64,000 nucleotides of DNA from Rutstroemia sp. NJR-2017a BVV2 (Eukaryota > Ascomycota > Leotiomycetes > Helotiales > Rutstroemiaceae): NCBI GenBank assembly GCA_002946415.1, contig NJPS01000004.1:997001-1061000 (forward strand), read 5' to 3'. The position numbers and the translations under genes are program-made. Of this stretch, positions 42,718 to 55,109 are shown piece by piece; position 1 is the first letter of the stretch; every line of letters starts with the position of its first letter. The notes under the pieces are model-generated. The model saw only the letters and a list, made by a program, of their open reading frames with translations, was not told where the DNA came from and ran no database searches.

Positions 42718-45138
42718 TCACAAGTTCCCCGTATTCCACCAATTGCTTGCGTCATCGTCAAAAGCCTGACTATCGCCGTTGAAGGGATCATTGAACAAGT
42801 CCCACCCCAGATCGTCTAATTGAGAGGCCTGTGCAGTTCTTTTCCGACTTTCTGGGGGATTTGGAGATGGTGGGGTTGGGGTTTGCCCAAGGTTAGATGT
42901 GATGGCAGGACCATCAGTCGTATGAGCGAGTACATGGGTCAACTTAACATTTGTGGCTTCTTTTGTCGTTGAACCAAAAAGATTCGATGCGGAGAATATG
43001 CTCTTGCTGGGTTCTTTCGATATGTTCCTCACAGGATATGATAGGAGACTCCATATCAGGGTCAGATCTGAAGATGGGATTTCCAAGTTCACGAAAGGAG
43101 GAGCCGAGGAGGGTTTCCATGAAAGTGCTCTTTTTTTGATAGTAACGAGATTATTTGCCTGTATTTATATTAGTGTATGAGAGGCTTTTTCAGCATCGAT
43201 ATGATACTCACTATTATCTGCACATTAGGCCACTTGCAAGCAAGTTTTGCTACAAAACCATAACATACAGCGAACCTTGCCTGAGCTTGGTCCTTGACAC
43301 TTCTTTCCTCAATGTGGCAGTACCATAAGTGAGTTATACAAGCAATTGCCGCACAGTAACCCAGGAATGGATCTGATGATTCAAAGTGTCTATTTCCCAA
43401 AGTTTCGATGAGTCTTGCGATGTGCTTTGCATGAAGCAAAGCTAGATCAGATGCTGTTTCGAGAAATGATGTTGGGGCCATCCCAGCGTTGCTCTTCACC
43501 TTTTCGAACAACCAAAATGGATTGTTGATCAGGCACAGCGTACCATGATATGTGAATTGGACATTCAACCAAGGGCCCCAGTATCTAATGTTCATCAGTA
43601 GGTCGGTAGGTGATTGTTCCGAGAACATCGCATGTGCAGAACGATGGTTTTGGCAGAGGTACGTCTCCCACTCCATCACTGACGCTGACATGTCGAAATA
43701 GCCAGATCCGGAGGACCAGGGGACCTCGGACGAATTCAAAGACCCAAGTACATATTGTAGAGAATCTTTCCAGAGCTCCACCAGCTGGAATGAATACCCT
43801 ATGATACCTTTATCTTGTGTCTGTCCTGAAGAATAGTCTCCAAACTTTCGCAGGATAGTGGGAGGACCATGCGCAGATTTGACACTCAGACTCGGAGGGA
43901 ACGGTGGTTTCTCGTGTGGCAGTGATAAACGGCCCTTTGAGGCATCACTGCAGAGACACTCCAGCATATAGAAGCCCCAGAAACAACGGCGATACTCATC
44001 GATAGCAGCCTGGTCAAAAGGTACGTCTGGCTTCAGGGGCATCTGCACAGATGTAATAAGTCGCATGCCGATTCCTATGCTAAGCCAAGCACGTTGTATG
44101 TTTGCAGCTACACTATTTCAGCTGAGAATTTGTTTGCGCAAGGGGATTCAACTTACTCGTAATGTCGAAGAAGGCCTGAAGACAGAGGGCTTGTAGAGTT
44201 GACATATCCACATTCTCATCGATTATCTTTTGCATAACAATCTGTCGTGTTCTTTCAGCATATTGTACTGCCAATTGCATGGAATCACCCGGGACTTGGT
44301 TCGAGTCCGAAAATCGAAGCGCCAGCGCCAAAATCGAAAGTAGAACTTCGGGTTTATATGAATCGCTAGTACTTCGTAGATTGTCTACGTCAAAAATTGA
44401 CAACGGTTGACAGTCACATCGACGTATGTAGGTTTCCACCAAGCCAACGATAGTAAGAGGTGGCAATGAAATCCCCGAACTGATAGCTTTTAGCTGACGA
44501 CTACTCCTAGGTACCGGGTTGGTGTGGAAATACGGTACGAACCTTTGCAAGTCATTTCTGCTCCTACTTTCATACGCTGGAGGAGGAAAGTTGGCAGTGG
44601 GTTGCTGAGTTGGAGCAAATAAAAGTTCATCGGGTTTTTGACCTGATGTTAAGAGGTTTGGAGGCTCTCGAGGTTGAGTAACTTGAGTTGAGCTGTTGCT
44701 ACGTCGAGTAAATTACTAAAAGCACCCAAGTACAGCGGAATTCACCTCACTTACAGAACGCGATTAAGTACCAAGTCGACTTTCGCTTCGAGATTCTCAA
44801 AGCGATCTTCCTAACAGGCCATCAAAGTCAGTTACATGGACGAGGGATATCTCCAGTTTATTTAACTCACCCACGCAGAATTAGTTAGTTGCTCTACATT
44901 TCCACTTTTTGCAGAGCTCTCCCAATCGTCAGAATATTTGCACTTCTGATTCAAGCGCGCGCAAAACGAGCACTTAGGTTTCTCCCCAGGACATCGCGAC
45001 TTTTTCCGTCTATGTACAATGCTGGTCAGCCACGAACTCTAATAGCCTGCGGTGGCTTTCAAAAATTTGCAAAAATCGGCGAACTTACCTGCATGGCTCG
45101 CATGCCTGCCTAATGCGTTTTGCAGGTCTCGATTCCAT
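42718..45138 (-). CDS. Zn2Cys6 transcription factor with fungal-specific domain
   Basis: Six exons, 45138-45089, 45009-44871, 44810-44755, 44698-44157, 44107-43212 and 43158-42718, encode 707 residues. The zinc cluster at residues 13-42 reads ACEPCRRKKSRCPGEKPKC and then SFCARLNQKC, split by intron 1. A short coiled coil (EDRFENLEAKVDLVLNRVL) follows. The fungal-specific domain (about 140-560) contains AWLSIGIGMRLI and EYRRCFWGFYMLECLCSD. The C-terminus is acidic with Trp/Asn/Asp (DDLGWDLFNDPFNGD), an activation-domain look. It is the nearest regulator to the RiPP genes on the right, about 7.5 kb from the last UstYa gene, and a possible pathway regulator. Confidence 0.92.
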
Positions 45139-45908
45139 AATGTACTTTGGAGTTTGTAGCTGGAAAGAGTATGAAGACGGACGATACTTCAAGAGAGCTG
45201 CGATGGGTTGTTCAGCTTATTGTGGACCCGGTCCGCCTTCCGTGCGTATGTAATCATCGCCGTGGCGTTGGTTGGTACTACATGCGCTTCGTAAATCGGG
45301 GGATCTACGAGTAGTTGTTTAGGCGTTAAGGATTACTAGTCAGATCAGTTAGGACTTAAGAACCCAATCACGTTACTCTAGGGAAAAGCAATTACCCTAC
45401 CGGGCCTCTGAGTGTCAGCGAACCGCGAGAACTGAGATACCGGCTATTAGTCCGAGCGAGCGACGAGATCGATATATATGTAGGATCCGTGAGGAAACCT
45501 ACTGTAATTCAATTTATGACATGGACCTCGAAATCATTTCCTAGAATTGAACATTCTGAATAATTCTTGTATGGAAAACTGTGAACGATACGTGAGTCGC
45601 ACTCTTGTGGATACTATTCTTGAATTGAATGCTCCTAAGGATCCTAACGTTACACTTTTGTAACTATGCACGCTATGCTGGTTTGCACCCGAAGTGCTTG
45701 AGAACCGTATGAGACAACTTGGTGCCTCATGCTCCAACATCCTTCGGCTGGCTTCGACTATCTTGTGCTGCCTCGGCCGCGTTGGACTTTCTAACCGGAG
45801 CACCCTTCTAAGGGTCACATGATCCGTTTCCAATGAGACCCTTCGGGCTCAAGCTCTTTTAGTTCTACAAATCGATTCTTATTGACGGTTCACCATACCA
45901 TCCACCTC
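45139..45908. other. Intergenic region
   Basis: No gene is recognised. It should hold the promoter of the Zn2Cys6 gene. Confidence 0.5.
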
Positions 45909-46565
45909 TCACGCACTCCTCTGCACCATCAACCCCGCACCCCACGCCATTTTCTCCCCCAACCCACCCCAGCTTGCCGTCCTCTGCTCCCTCACAGTCG
46001 GGAACTCCTTCAACTTCAACCTCTCCACCACACTATATCCCAAATCCAAGAAATCGCACAGCATCAGCCACTTCTCGCCTCTATGACTCTCCCTCTCATC
46101 CAGCGCAATCTCCAGTAATCTTCCTCGCTCAAGTGATCGTCGAAGCTGCTCGTGCTGAGCGTTCTTTTCTTCGTCATCTGAGACGATGGGTTTTGAGTCC
46201 GGTTTCCACGCGGCGAGAAGACCGAGCCAGCTATTGGCGCATGGTCTGCGTCCGAGTTGGGAATCTGGTTTAGGTGATGAGGTGACGGGGAGGATGAATT
46301 TGGAGTTGGGGTATTGGATCATCAGGTCATTTGGGATGGAAGCTGTGGGGAGCTCGGTGTATGTATGGGTGCTGAGTTCAGGGAAGCTGCTGTTCAGGAC
46401 GGTGTGTGTGTAGCCGAGTGTTTGAAGCGCTATTCCAAGCGCAGCGGTGTGTGAAGCATGGTCGCCCAGGATGAATATGCTTGGTTGTTGACTTTGAGGG
46501 GTGTTGAGTTGGGTGGATGTTGCGAGCATGGGAAGGAGGGTCGAGATGAATGGTGAGAAGAACAT
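45909..46565 (-). CDS. Degenerate sulfotransferase-like P-loop protein
   Basis: A single exon of 218 residues. Its middle and end (PSIFILGDHASHTAALGIALQTLGY, and CDFLDLGYSVVERLKLKEFP) follow the fungal sulfotransferase family in which the first block normally reads like GLPRTGTTSL. Here the PAPS 5'-phosphate loop residues are replaced (GDHASHTAAL), so sulfate transfer is doubtful. The body is also shorter than usual. It may be a pseudoenzyme or a gene in decay, though the frame is intact. A hydrophobic N-terminus (MFFSPFISTLLPMLA) could be a weak signal. Confidence 0.6.
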   Translation of the reverse strand: MFFSPFISTLLPMLATSTQLNTPQSQQPSIFILGDHASHTAALGIALQTLGYTHTVLNSSFPELSTHTYTELPTASIPNDLMIQYPNSKFILPVTSSPKPDSQLGRRPCANSWLGLLAAWKPDSKPIVSDDEEKNAQHEQLRRSLERGRLLEIALDERESHRGEKWLMLCDFLDLGYSVVERLKLKEFPTVREQRTASWGGLGEKMAWGAGLMVQRSA

Positions 46566-48671
46566 CTTGAATGAATGGATTTCTGGTTGAATAATTGAAG
46601 CTTTTTTTCTTCTTTCTTGGAAAAGTCTTGTGTAACAAAATGTGAAATCCTGCTTCGGTATTTAACTTTCGTAGCTTTGAAACCGTGGGTCGTGATATTC
46701 AGAAGCGTGGGGCCCCAACGTTTGATGTAGAGGACAGTGGGGGGATAGTGGAGCACTGATAATCGTCCGTCGAATTGAGGGATTATGAGAATTAAAAGAA
46801 TGAGAGTCGAGAATGTTTCAGAGCAAAAGGGAAAAGGTATCATTCAAAAGCAAGAGCAAAAGATATCTTATATAATTCACCTTCCTTACCTTGTAGGAGG
46901 GAGCACGAGCTCAAACTCGGCTCCAACCAATTTTGTATGAGGAGTGTAAATTCACAGCCCCTGATTCATAGTATAGGCGTAATTCTACCGGTGTCGGTGC
47001 TTTTACTGACCGCTGTCCACGCAACGCAAGCGTCCCAACATCAAATCAATATGATGTGCCCAATACGGCATTGCAATCCTACAATTTCGATTTCATCCGA
47101 ACTTGACAAAGATTGGCCTTTTGTGGAGATGTGATTGGGGGACTGTACGCCAGAATCCGCGAGGAGGCGGGCGACAAATCCGGCAGGGTTTATTGGTAAG
47201 AATCGCATGCTATTGCTGTACTTGTACCGTTGAGCGAAAAAGAAACAGTTACACCAGCACCAGCACCAGCACGGATCTGACAGATGAGATGAGATAAGGT
47301 ACAGTAAGATTGAGATGGCTTCCATTCCAGAACACCAGGCCCCCATAGCTCCAATGTGCTTGATTGCCGGCAAGAGTTCTTTTCTGGTTCGCGTTGAAGA
47401 TCAGATTGGATGAAACAGTTACAGTGGACACTAGCCTATTTATAGTGGATTGAGCCTGCTGTGCAAATTGGGCTGGACCCTGAAGTTCAGGGGCACTTGA
47501 ACCGTGCCACCACAATACGATAATACGATAATACGGCTAAGGGGAAGACGCATCTAGAGTCCGGATCAAGAAGAGCATTTTCATTTTTCTTCGTTTTCTT
47601 CTTCGCCCCCGGGTGCTTTATTGGATCTGCCGCTTTTCGCTGAAGGTTGCTTTTTCTGTTCCGAATCCACTCTCTGCACTAATTGTTGCTAGGCTACGTT
47701 GACAGCCTTCGTATTATTCGATGTTGTACTTCGTAAGTTAGCCCGAAGCTTTTGCTTTTCAGCTGGGCCCACGGCCATATATATTGATTCAGGGCACGCA
47801 AGCCGTGAGGCTCATGAGGCTGCATAGTATGTAATTCTCGTCGCCCACCAGCTGTTCTAATCAAATCCTCACACCAGCCCTCGTTTTCGTGAACAACGTC
47901 TTCGACTCCTTCGATCCGTCCTCGATGTAATTTCCTCCTGCCACGAATAGACCACGGCTCTGCGCATAATATAATACGAGGAAAAACACATAGTGCTTCT
48001 TGGTGGCTTGGGGTGTGCTTATCGTGTCGAGGCTTGATGGAAGGTCGATTTTCTTCTCTGGAAGGCTGGGTCTGCGAAAGCATGGCCTTTATGGCTGGAT
48101 AGTGACGGCGGACCTGCGCAGATAAAGTGAATATCGAACAGAAGCTTCGAAGCTTTGGCACGATGGACGACTTCCAGTTGAGCACACATTGGCCGACCTC
48201 ATTTCAGCGACTCTACGTATTCCACGAGAGACGAAGCAATGTGCAACTCCTGCCGTGAAATAATCATCCGCCGTATTGATGTCAATGGACCATGCTTAGG
48301 ATGGCCTTCTGAGGCATGGGGACCCGATAATTGAAGACAGCAGACAGTGAAAGTTACGACGAGGTCGAAAAAAGGTAGGACCGATAGATATCCCAAGAAA
48401 GCGCTATTTTAGCGGCCTTTCACACCTATTCATATTCAATTGTTGCACACATTTTCATCAAACAATATCATGATACTCTTTTGTTGGTTTGCAAACCGAT
48501 TGTATTCTCAATGTTATGTACTCATATCTTTTTCCTCCAATATCAATATCAACAAAAATGCGCAACTACATACAAAGAAGAAAAGAATGTTAAGTCTAGT
48601 CCAGTTTATATACAAACAGACCTTCTTGGAAAACTCCACTGTATCTGTCCAGCTTCAAAGTCTTAGAGACT
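46566..48671. other. Intergenic region, no gene recognised
   Basis: About 2.1 kb. Open frames at 46378-46843, 47041-47515 and 47694-48185 show no family motif. Short CAG-type repeats (caccagcaccagcaccagc) occur at about 47254-47275. Confidence 0.5.
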
Positions 48672-50361
48672 TTACAAGCATTGAGAGTAGTATTGGTTGA
48701 CGACGGTGCAGGTGCTGGAGATACAAGAGGTAGCACCGGTGTATCCAATACCGCCACATTGTCCCCACTTGGCAACACCGGCTCCTGAGGTTGGAGAGCT
48801 GACTGGAGTTGAGACTGCTTTGGTGGTGGTGGTGGAGATTTTGGTGGTGGTAGATCCGCCACCGTTACCTGGGGTGGTGACAGAGCCGGCGCCGAAGGTG
48901 GAGTTGATGGGACCCCACTTGATGTTGGAGAAGGTAACAGAGGAGCTTCCGGCGTTGGCTTCAACATCTGTGGGTTGACCTGAGGTGGTGGCACAAGATC
49001 CACGGGCAACACCTGGGGTGCTGGCAGATCCGGTGGTAGGATACTAAAACAGGCAATTGTCAGATCTTTGTGCGAGAAGGAAGTATATGGGGAGGATTTC
49101 TTACGCTGGAGTCGAGCCACAACATCTGAGCGCTGTGGTCATCCCAGATGGACATGACGAGAACCATACCCTTAGCCAAAGCTGCGCCCATTGTTGCGAG
49201 ACCACCCTTGGCGGCGAATAGGTTTTGGTCACCGAAAGTAGTCTTTTGGGCAGCGCAGAAAGAGTCGGTGATGGAGTTACCAGGGACTCCGCTGATAGTG
49301 GATTGAGAGTTGGCGTAGGTCTTGCCATTTTGGACGTAGAAGCGCTTGATTTCGCTCAAGGCACCAGTGGTTGTACCATCCTTGGTGAGGAATTGGGTGA
49401 CCACGGTGAATGGCTTGGAAGTGTCGATGGTGGCCCCAGTACCGTAGAAGGACTTGTCGCCCATTCTGTAGGAGTTGAAATCACATCCGTCGGCATCACA
49501 AAGGGAGGAGTATCTTGCTCCAATTCCGCAGTCGGTGCCGGAGCATCTGAAAAATGTTAGCATGGCTACCAGATTTAGGGATTGTGTTGCTTCTTACCTG
49601 GTCTGTTGTGTTACAGAACATGGGTGAGGAGTGTAAGCTGCGGACATCTTGTTGGCTTCCCAGATATCCATCTCGTTACAGCAGGATCCGTATTGGCCGG
49701 CACCGGCGTTGGCGTCGTTTGACGAAGCGGTCCAGTTTACAGAGTTTGCGACACCGTTGATGAACTTGATGTCCTGAGGACATTGGGCATCACAGTAGCC
49801 GGTACCGTACTTGGCACCAGCCTTGTTGGTTGAGAAACGGCTCAATCCTCCATCAGCGTCCATCTCGGACAAGTAAAGGGCGCCGTTAAGACCGCACGGA
49901 AGGTTGGAAACATCCACATCGAAAGCGAATTCTTGGCCCAAAAGCTTGAGAATCTGGTAGCTGGTTTGAGAGCCAGCCGCCATCAAGTATGTACGAGTGC
50001 CGACATTGGTGTTTGCTCCCTTGGTGACGAAGTTGAGCTTGAGCGAGTTACCGGAGGTCGTGATACCGTAAACTCCGGAGTAGTCAGCGCCGTCGAGAGC
50101 ACAGTTGGAAGCACAAGTTGCTCCGTCAGGGCAGAGAGTGGCGTCCCATTTGTTACCGGTGTAGCAGTTGGTGGAGCCGCTGGTGCTGTGAAGCCATCTC
50201 CAGTTTGCATCAAGGACAATTGACTGAGCAGATGTGGTGCAACCACTGGAAGTACACTGGCTGACGGTGAGAGGAGGGTGAGTCTCGGCCGTGAGCGTAC
50301 CCACTTGCTGTGCGCGAGCAGCAGCGAAGATGGAAGAGATTGCAAGTACTTTTGAGATCAT
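48672..50361 (-). CDS. cbh1: GH7 cellobiohydrolase with C-terminal CBM1
   Basis: Three exons, 50361-49598, 49546-49105 and 49043-48672, encode 525 residues. The signal peptide ([17 protein letters not shown]) is followed by [14 protein letters not shown], the usual mature start. The catalytic motif NEMDIWEAN puts the acid/base and nucleophile Glu at 230 and 235 with Asp 232 between. All family Cys-rich loops are present. After the catalytic domain a Gly/Ser/Thr linker ([15 protein letters not shown]) leads to a family 1 cellulose-binding module ([15 protein letters not shown]...[12 protein letters not shown]). The enzyme is secreted and releases cellobiose from the reducing ends of cellulose. 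This implies a plant-biomass-degrading lifestyle. Confidence 0.97.
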
Positions 50362-53300
50362 CTTGTCGGATGTTGGCTTGTCGAGTTGTAGCTTGTCGAG
50401 TTGATGGATTGATTATCTCGAGAGCGACCTCGAGTGATCTTATATGGGCATCGAAGGACTGCCAAGGATGTTTTCTTCGAGATCACGTTGACTGCAACTC
50501 ATTTCCAAATCGCACTACTATTGCATCTGATTAAGGACTAAGCTAGCTTCCCGAGATTCTGTTTCGTTTTGACAGTCGCGAATATGGGAATGCGGGCAGG
50601 CTGCCGATGGATTGACAGTAACCGGAATCACATGGGTAGGAAGCTGCAGTAGGAGCATATCGAGCCCCTTTTTGGGATGCGGCTTCATCCTGCTGCACTG
50701 GGTGTGGACTATCCAATACCACACGGCCTCTGCAGCAACTTGGGTTGAGCATTCACGGAGCGGAGACACATAGGCGCGAAGAAATTTTATTGACAGGGTC
50801 TAAGAAGTGATTAGCTGACCCTTTGACCTTAAAGTTTGTTGCCAAGCCGGGTATATCACAACCTAAGGTCAAGCAATGGAGGTATCGCAGCTCATATCTC
50901 TGTTGATCATTGTTGTTATCTCAGACTTTGATTTTTTATCCTATCTCCAGAAGTATTGTCTGCTGGCGGAATGCTCGCTGCGCCCCGACACTTTCACGGC
51001 GAGGTGAAGAGCATATCCAGAATATCTTTCCTGTTTAGGCGTCGACACGGATGCTCAGGATTTTTCCGAGATGCCCCATTCAGCTTAAGAAAAGAAACAA
51101 CCATGCACGAGGTCACAATTGCTAAATGTGACACTTCAAAATCTGCGTCCAGCCCCCTCGCACCGGTTTGGCTTAGCATATTGTGGGGTCCCCGTTATGC
51201 AAGGCGGAAATTGCGGGGAAATCTAATTCCATCTGCCGATTCCCCTTCTGGACAGAACAACACATCTAATCAACCTCCTACAGGCTAAACAGAAAACCCG
51301 AAATTCCACGACCCAGCCAACGTCGTTCTGTCATATCATTCGTCTTGCCTCTTCTTAGCATAATTCAAGTATTCACTCTTTGTCACTTTGGAATTTGTTT
51401 TCTTGCTAATGATTAGGATACCCATATTATATTCCTCAAGGATTGCAGGTGCACAATATATTAAGCGCTTAATGTATTCAGCGATATAGTTATCGCTACC
51501 ACACTTTGCCTTCCTATACTATATTGCTAGCATAGTGGGGGCTGACTCGAGCGTTTATCTACGTCCTTCAGGAGCAAGGAGCTTGCTCCGGCCCGCCCAA
51601 CCGTCTTGAATATACTTCATCATATAAACGACTTAATACTACCGAGGTACTCCACTGAAACACTCTATTCCGAGTAGCATTTCAGCCGATCTATGCGTTC
51701 TTCCGGTCGCTCCGACCTAAGAGGCTCGCTGCAGTACGGATTTCAGATGTACCTTTCCACCGAACGCATTAGCAATGGTACTTCAGCCAATTTCGCCGTA
51801 TGAATTGGCCACTCGACAACCCTCCAAATCTTCATTGCGCGAAATATATCACAAGAGGCAATGGCTACACAAGCATACCTTCGGCCTGTTACTCTTTTGG
51901 CTCTTACCCGAACTCAGGATATGATTCCTTACCAGTTAATTTGTAGATCTGGTTATCTTGATCCCATGGATATTGCCAACCACGCGCTGAACCGCCGACC
52001 GACAACCTAATCTAAATCAAAACCATGCCATTATTTTGGAGCTAATGACTGGTGTTGACGATTTGAGAAGTTTTGTTGTTCCTGCCAAGACAGAGTCACC
52101 TGCTCCTTCTCGTCCTTCTCCGTATGTTCTCTGACCGAGATGGCTCCAAACTCCAAGCACCACATCACCCACTCAAGTGCAGCGCGTTGTCTCTCACACT
52201 CACGTTCACTCGAGCCTATCTTGGCTGATTAATTTCCGTTCCACAGAAAATATGCTCACCATACATTCCACTCGGAAGCCTTAGCCGTCGGCTATCATCC
52301 GAACTTTTCGCTTTGCCCTCAGCTGATGCATATTGAGATCTCTGGGATGTGCCTGAAACCAGATCTGGTACCATCCTCCGCTCATTGGACCTCGGTGCGT
52401 CACTTGTGTAAGGCACCAAGAGCTTCGCAATGGGTCGTCCAATTTGGACCGGAGAATCTTCAGATTTCTTCCGAAAGAATGTTGAAGGGTTCGAGTGAGC
52501 ACTAGGATGACTACTCCGCCACATGTTTTCGTATATTGATCCTACGTCGTCAATGTCAGTGTTGTGATCAAACCGAAAACAGCATTCGCCACGCCGTCTC
52601 ACACTTCCGTGGAAATGATGCTGGTGGATTCGCAAACTCTATGCTCAATCTGAGCCCCACCATACCTTTTGACTCCAGGACTATCAGTTCATTCCAGGTT
52701 TGCCTCTCGCCGCTTTCTCTCGAATATTTCTGTATGCAAGCAGGGCGAAGGCTCTCGTGGCGTTGCGATAACTTCGTCTACCAACATATTCAGGCCTCGC
52801 CGTTGATCTACAGGGACGAGCCTGTCGAACCTGTATACTACCCAGCATCTCCGTTTCCACTATCGAAAGATCATCGCAGCACGCAGATCAGAAGTTCGGG
52901 CAGCGATAAGTATCAAGCGCCCGCAGATCGTGTAAATTGCATTGCTATATCCAGCTTCACGCCTCCGCTGATCTGGTCGCCTCCATTGTCTCCTCGGAGC
53001 TATCCATGCTTGAGGAAGGTGACTACCTCATGCACTGAGTCAAGCTCACAAATCCCCTCTCCGAGACGACGGACACCTCCATCCGTATGTTGATAGACGC
53101 GTAAGCTCGTCAATTCTCCTCTGTGGCAATCCATTTACGGAGATACCATGTCGATAGACTGCATTATCGATTGTTGAGCTAAGTTTGATGTGCGTGAGCC
53201 GACATGGCTTCTCCTCTCCATTTCACATCTGTGAATGTGAATGACAAGCAAGTGTTAGATGATTCCAAATGTTCGGACATTTTTTGAAATCGATTCTGCA

Positions 53301-53797
53301 ATAGAGAGAACCTGGGCTGCTGGCACTTGTATCGGTCTCCTCATTCTTCTTCACACTGGCGTCGTGTATTCAGTCAAGTTCGAACTGATACACGATATCA
53401 TCCCGCCATCACCTGAAAATCGAAGAACAAAATACGACAAGCATAGATCTCTGGTCGCCTGCTTGTGCTGCTGTTTCAAGAATTTTGCTTCGCAGGACTT
53501 GGCATGAACTATCAAATCATCTACTGTTACCAATGTCTTCATCATCAGGACCCAAAAAACCAGTGAAGAAGATACAGAGTCTTTTCTTCTTATTTCGCAG
53601 CTCGGGTTTGTGTATGGGAATTAAAAAGAAACAGACTTCATTCCCTTTTTGTCGGTTTTGGAACTGACTTTAACTTCACTAGATGTAATATGTACTCATG
53701 GTGATTTGGATGGTCCAGACTGCTATCTCTTTACTCTATACAGTCAATACACAGTCTACATACATCTAAATACGTCTTTTTGGTGTGGCTCACAAGC
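50362..53797. other. Long gene-poor region
   Basis: About 3.4 kb with no confident gene. The stretch just after 50361 is the cellobiohydrolase promoter. A plus-strand frame of 185 codons (52536-53093) and a minus frame (52216-52635) overlap, are Ser/Pro-rich, and match no family I know; a lineage-specific gene cannot be excluded. A GGAGCAAG...CTTGCTCC hairpin lies at 51571-51589. Confidence 0.45.
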
Positions 53798-54759
53798 TCA
53801 GTACACTGAGGGCAGGATGCTCAATCTACCTCCATCGATTACCATAACATTACCTGTAACATAGGCTCCAGCTCTAGAAGCCAGGAACAAGATACAACCT
53901 GCCATGTCTTCTTCCGTGCCAGCTCTCTGCATAGGTATTTGGTAGTTGGGGAATTTGCCGTCGCCGATAATGGGTGCTGCCAGCTCGGAGGGAAACACTG
54001 ATTCCAAAGATCAGCATCCTTGTATTTAAATTGGTAAGGAAATACTCACATCCAGGCGCAAGAGCATTTGCTCGGATGTCCCATTGGGTCAACTGGGTCG
54101 CCATTTGTTTAATCAGATGTGTTGTTGCGGCCTTACTTTGTCCGTAGAGGAAGCCGGCGGATGTTTTTCTGTGGAACCCTGCAATACTGCTCGTCGCAAT
54201 GATCTGACTCTTCTGCTCCACATTCCCTTTCTTATTTCCCGCATCCAACAAAGGCAAAAAGGTAGTGACGCAAATCATCACTGCCACAGTGTTAACCTCG
54301 AAAGTCCGGGTCATTTCTTCAAATGAAGGACTTCCATAGATCTCTGCGAATTCCTCAATACTAGTGGATTCGGAGACGGCCTTCGTAGCTTGGGGTCCGC
54401 CTACTCCGGAATTGGCAATGAGCAGGTTGATGTAGCCAATTTCGGACTTGATGTGGTTTACTATGGACGCCATGGACTCCTTGGATGTTACGTCGCCCAC
54501 GAGTGGGATGATGTTGTTGGTCGAGACGGACTTGGCGGCATCTTCGAGGACTTCCTTGCGTCGTCCGACGATGTAGATTTTATGAGCTCCATTGAGAGCC
54601 AAGGCCCGAGCCATCATTAGGCCAATACCTATGCATGCAATTAGACGCTGAAACTTCCCAGAAAGAGAGATGGGACTGACCACTTCCTCCACCCGTAATG
54701 ACCGCCACAAGGCCATTGACGTTGAAAAGATTCGCTGCTTGAATCGATGAGGTTGCCAT
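53798..54759 (-). CDS. Short-chain dehydrogenase/reductase
   Basis: Three exons, 54759-54681, 54628-54050 and 53997-53798, encode 285 residues. The Rossmann dinucleotide motif VITGGGSGIGLMMARALA is completed by splicing at residue 27. Later landmarks are IVGRRKEVLEDAA, the LIANSGVGG (NAG-type) motif, Ser in IIATSSIAGF and the catalytic YGQSKAA (Tyr-x3-Lys), then NALAPGLFPSEL and VTGNVMVIDGG. This is a classical SDR of typical length. The substrate is not evident; many fungal relatives act on sugar-derived or secondary-metabolite ketones. No signal peptide. Confidence 0.93.
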
Positions 54760-55109
54760 TTTGAATAATGATATGCTTAGTCTATTCTAACACTTCTAAC
54801 AAATCCTGAAAAGAAAAAAAAGAGACTGAAATATATACCAAAACACAAAATCCATTGCTGAATAATTCGAATAGTAATCCAAAAACTGTATGATGCAAGG
54901 TGAGTAAACATATGTCACCCATTTCAAGATTACCCCATGCCTCGCCCCTCCAATTGCCAAGCCGAGGAAGAAAGCGGGTCTACTGTACCCCTGCCAAAAT
55001 TTTCCAATTCTCTCTCCTGCCACAAAAATAAAATTCACGAAAAGACTCAGGTACATTCCCACGCGAACAACCACTGCAGAACAAAGATACATCAATTGAT
55101 TAATTCGAC
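54760..55109. other. Divergent promoter region
   Basis: 350 bp between the SDR (minus) and BUD22-like (plus) starts. No other features seen. Confidence 0.5.

Noticed and set aside
20795..45138. Transporter, S41 peptidase, tyrosinase, P450 or methyltransferase expected in a dikaritin cluster
   Set aside because: Looked for and not found in this interval; none of the open frames shows these signatures.
48697..48978. Plus-strand frames opposite the cellobiohydrolase linker and CBM1
   Set aside because: Shadow of a Ser/Thr/Gly-rich coding region on the other strand.
52216..53093. Possible gene on either strand (139 and 185 codons)
   Set aside because: Overlapping frames, Ser/Pro-rich, no family signature and no clear introns or leader. 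Kept only as a note in the gene-poor region.
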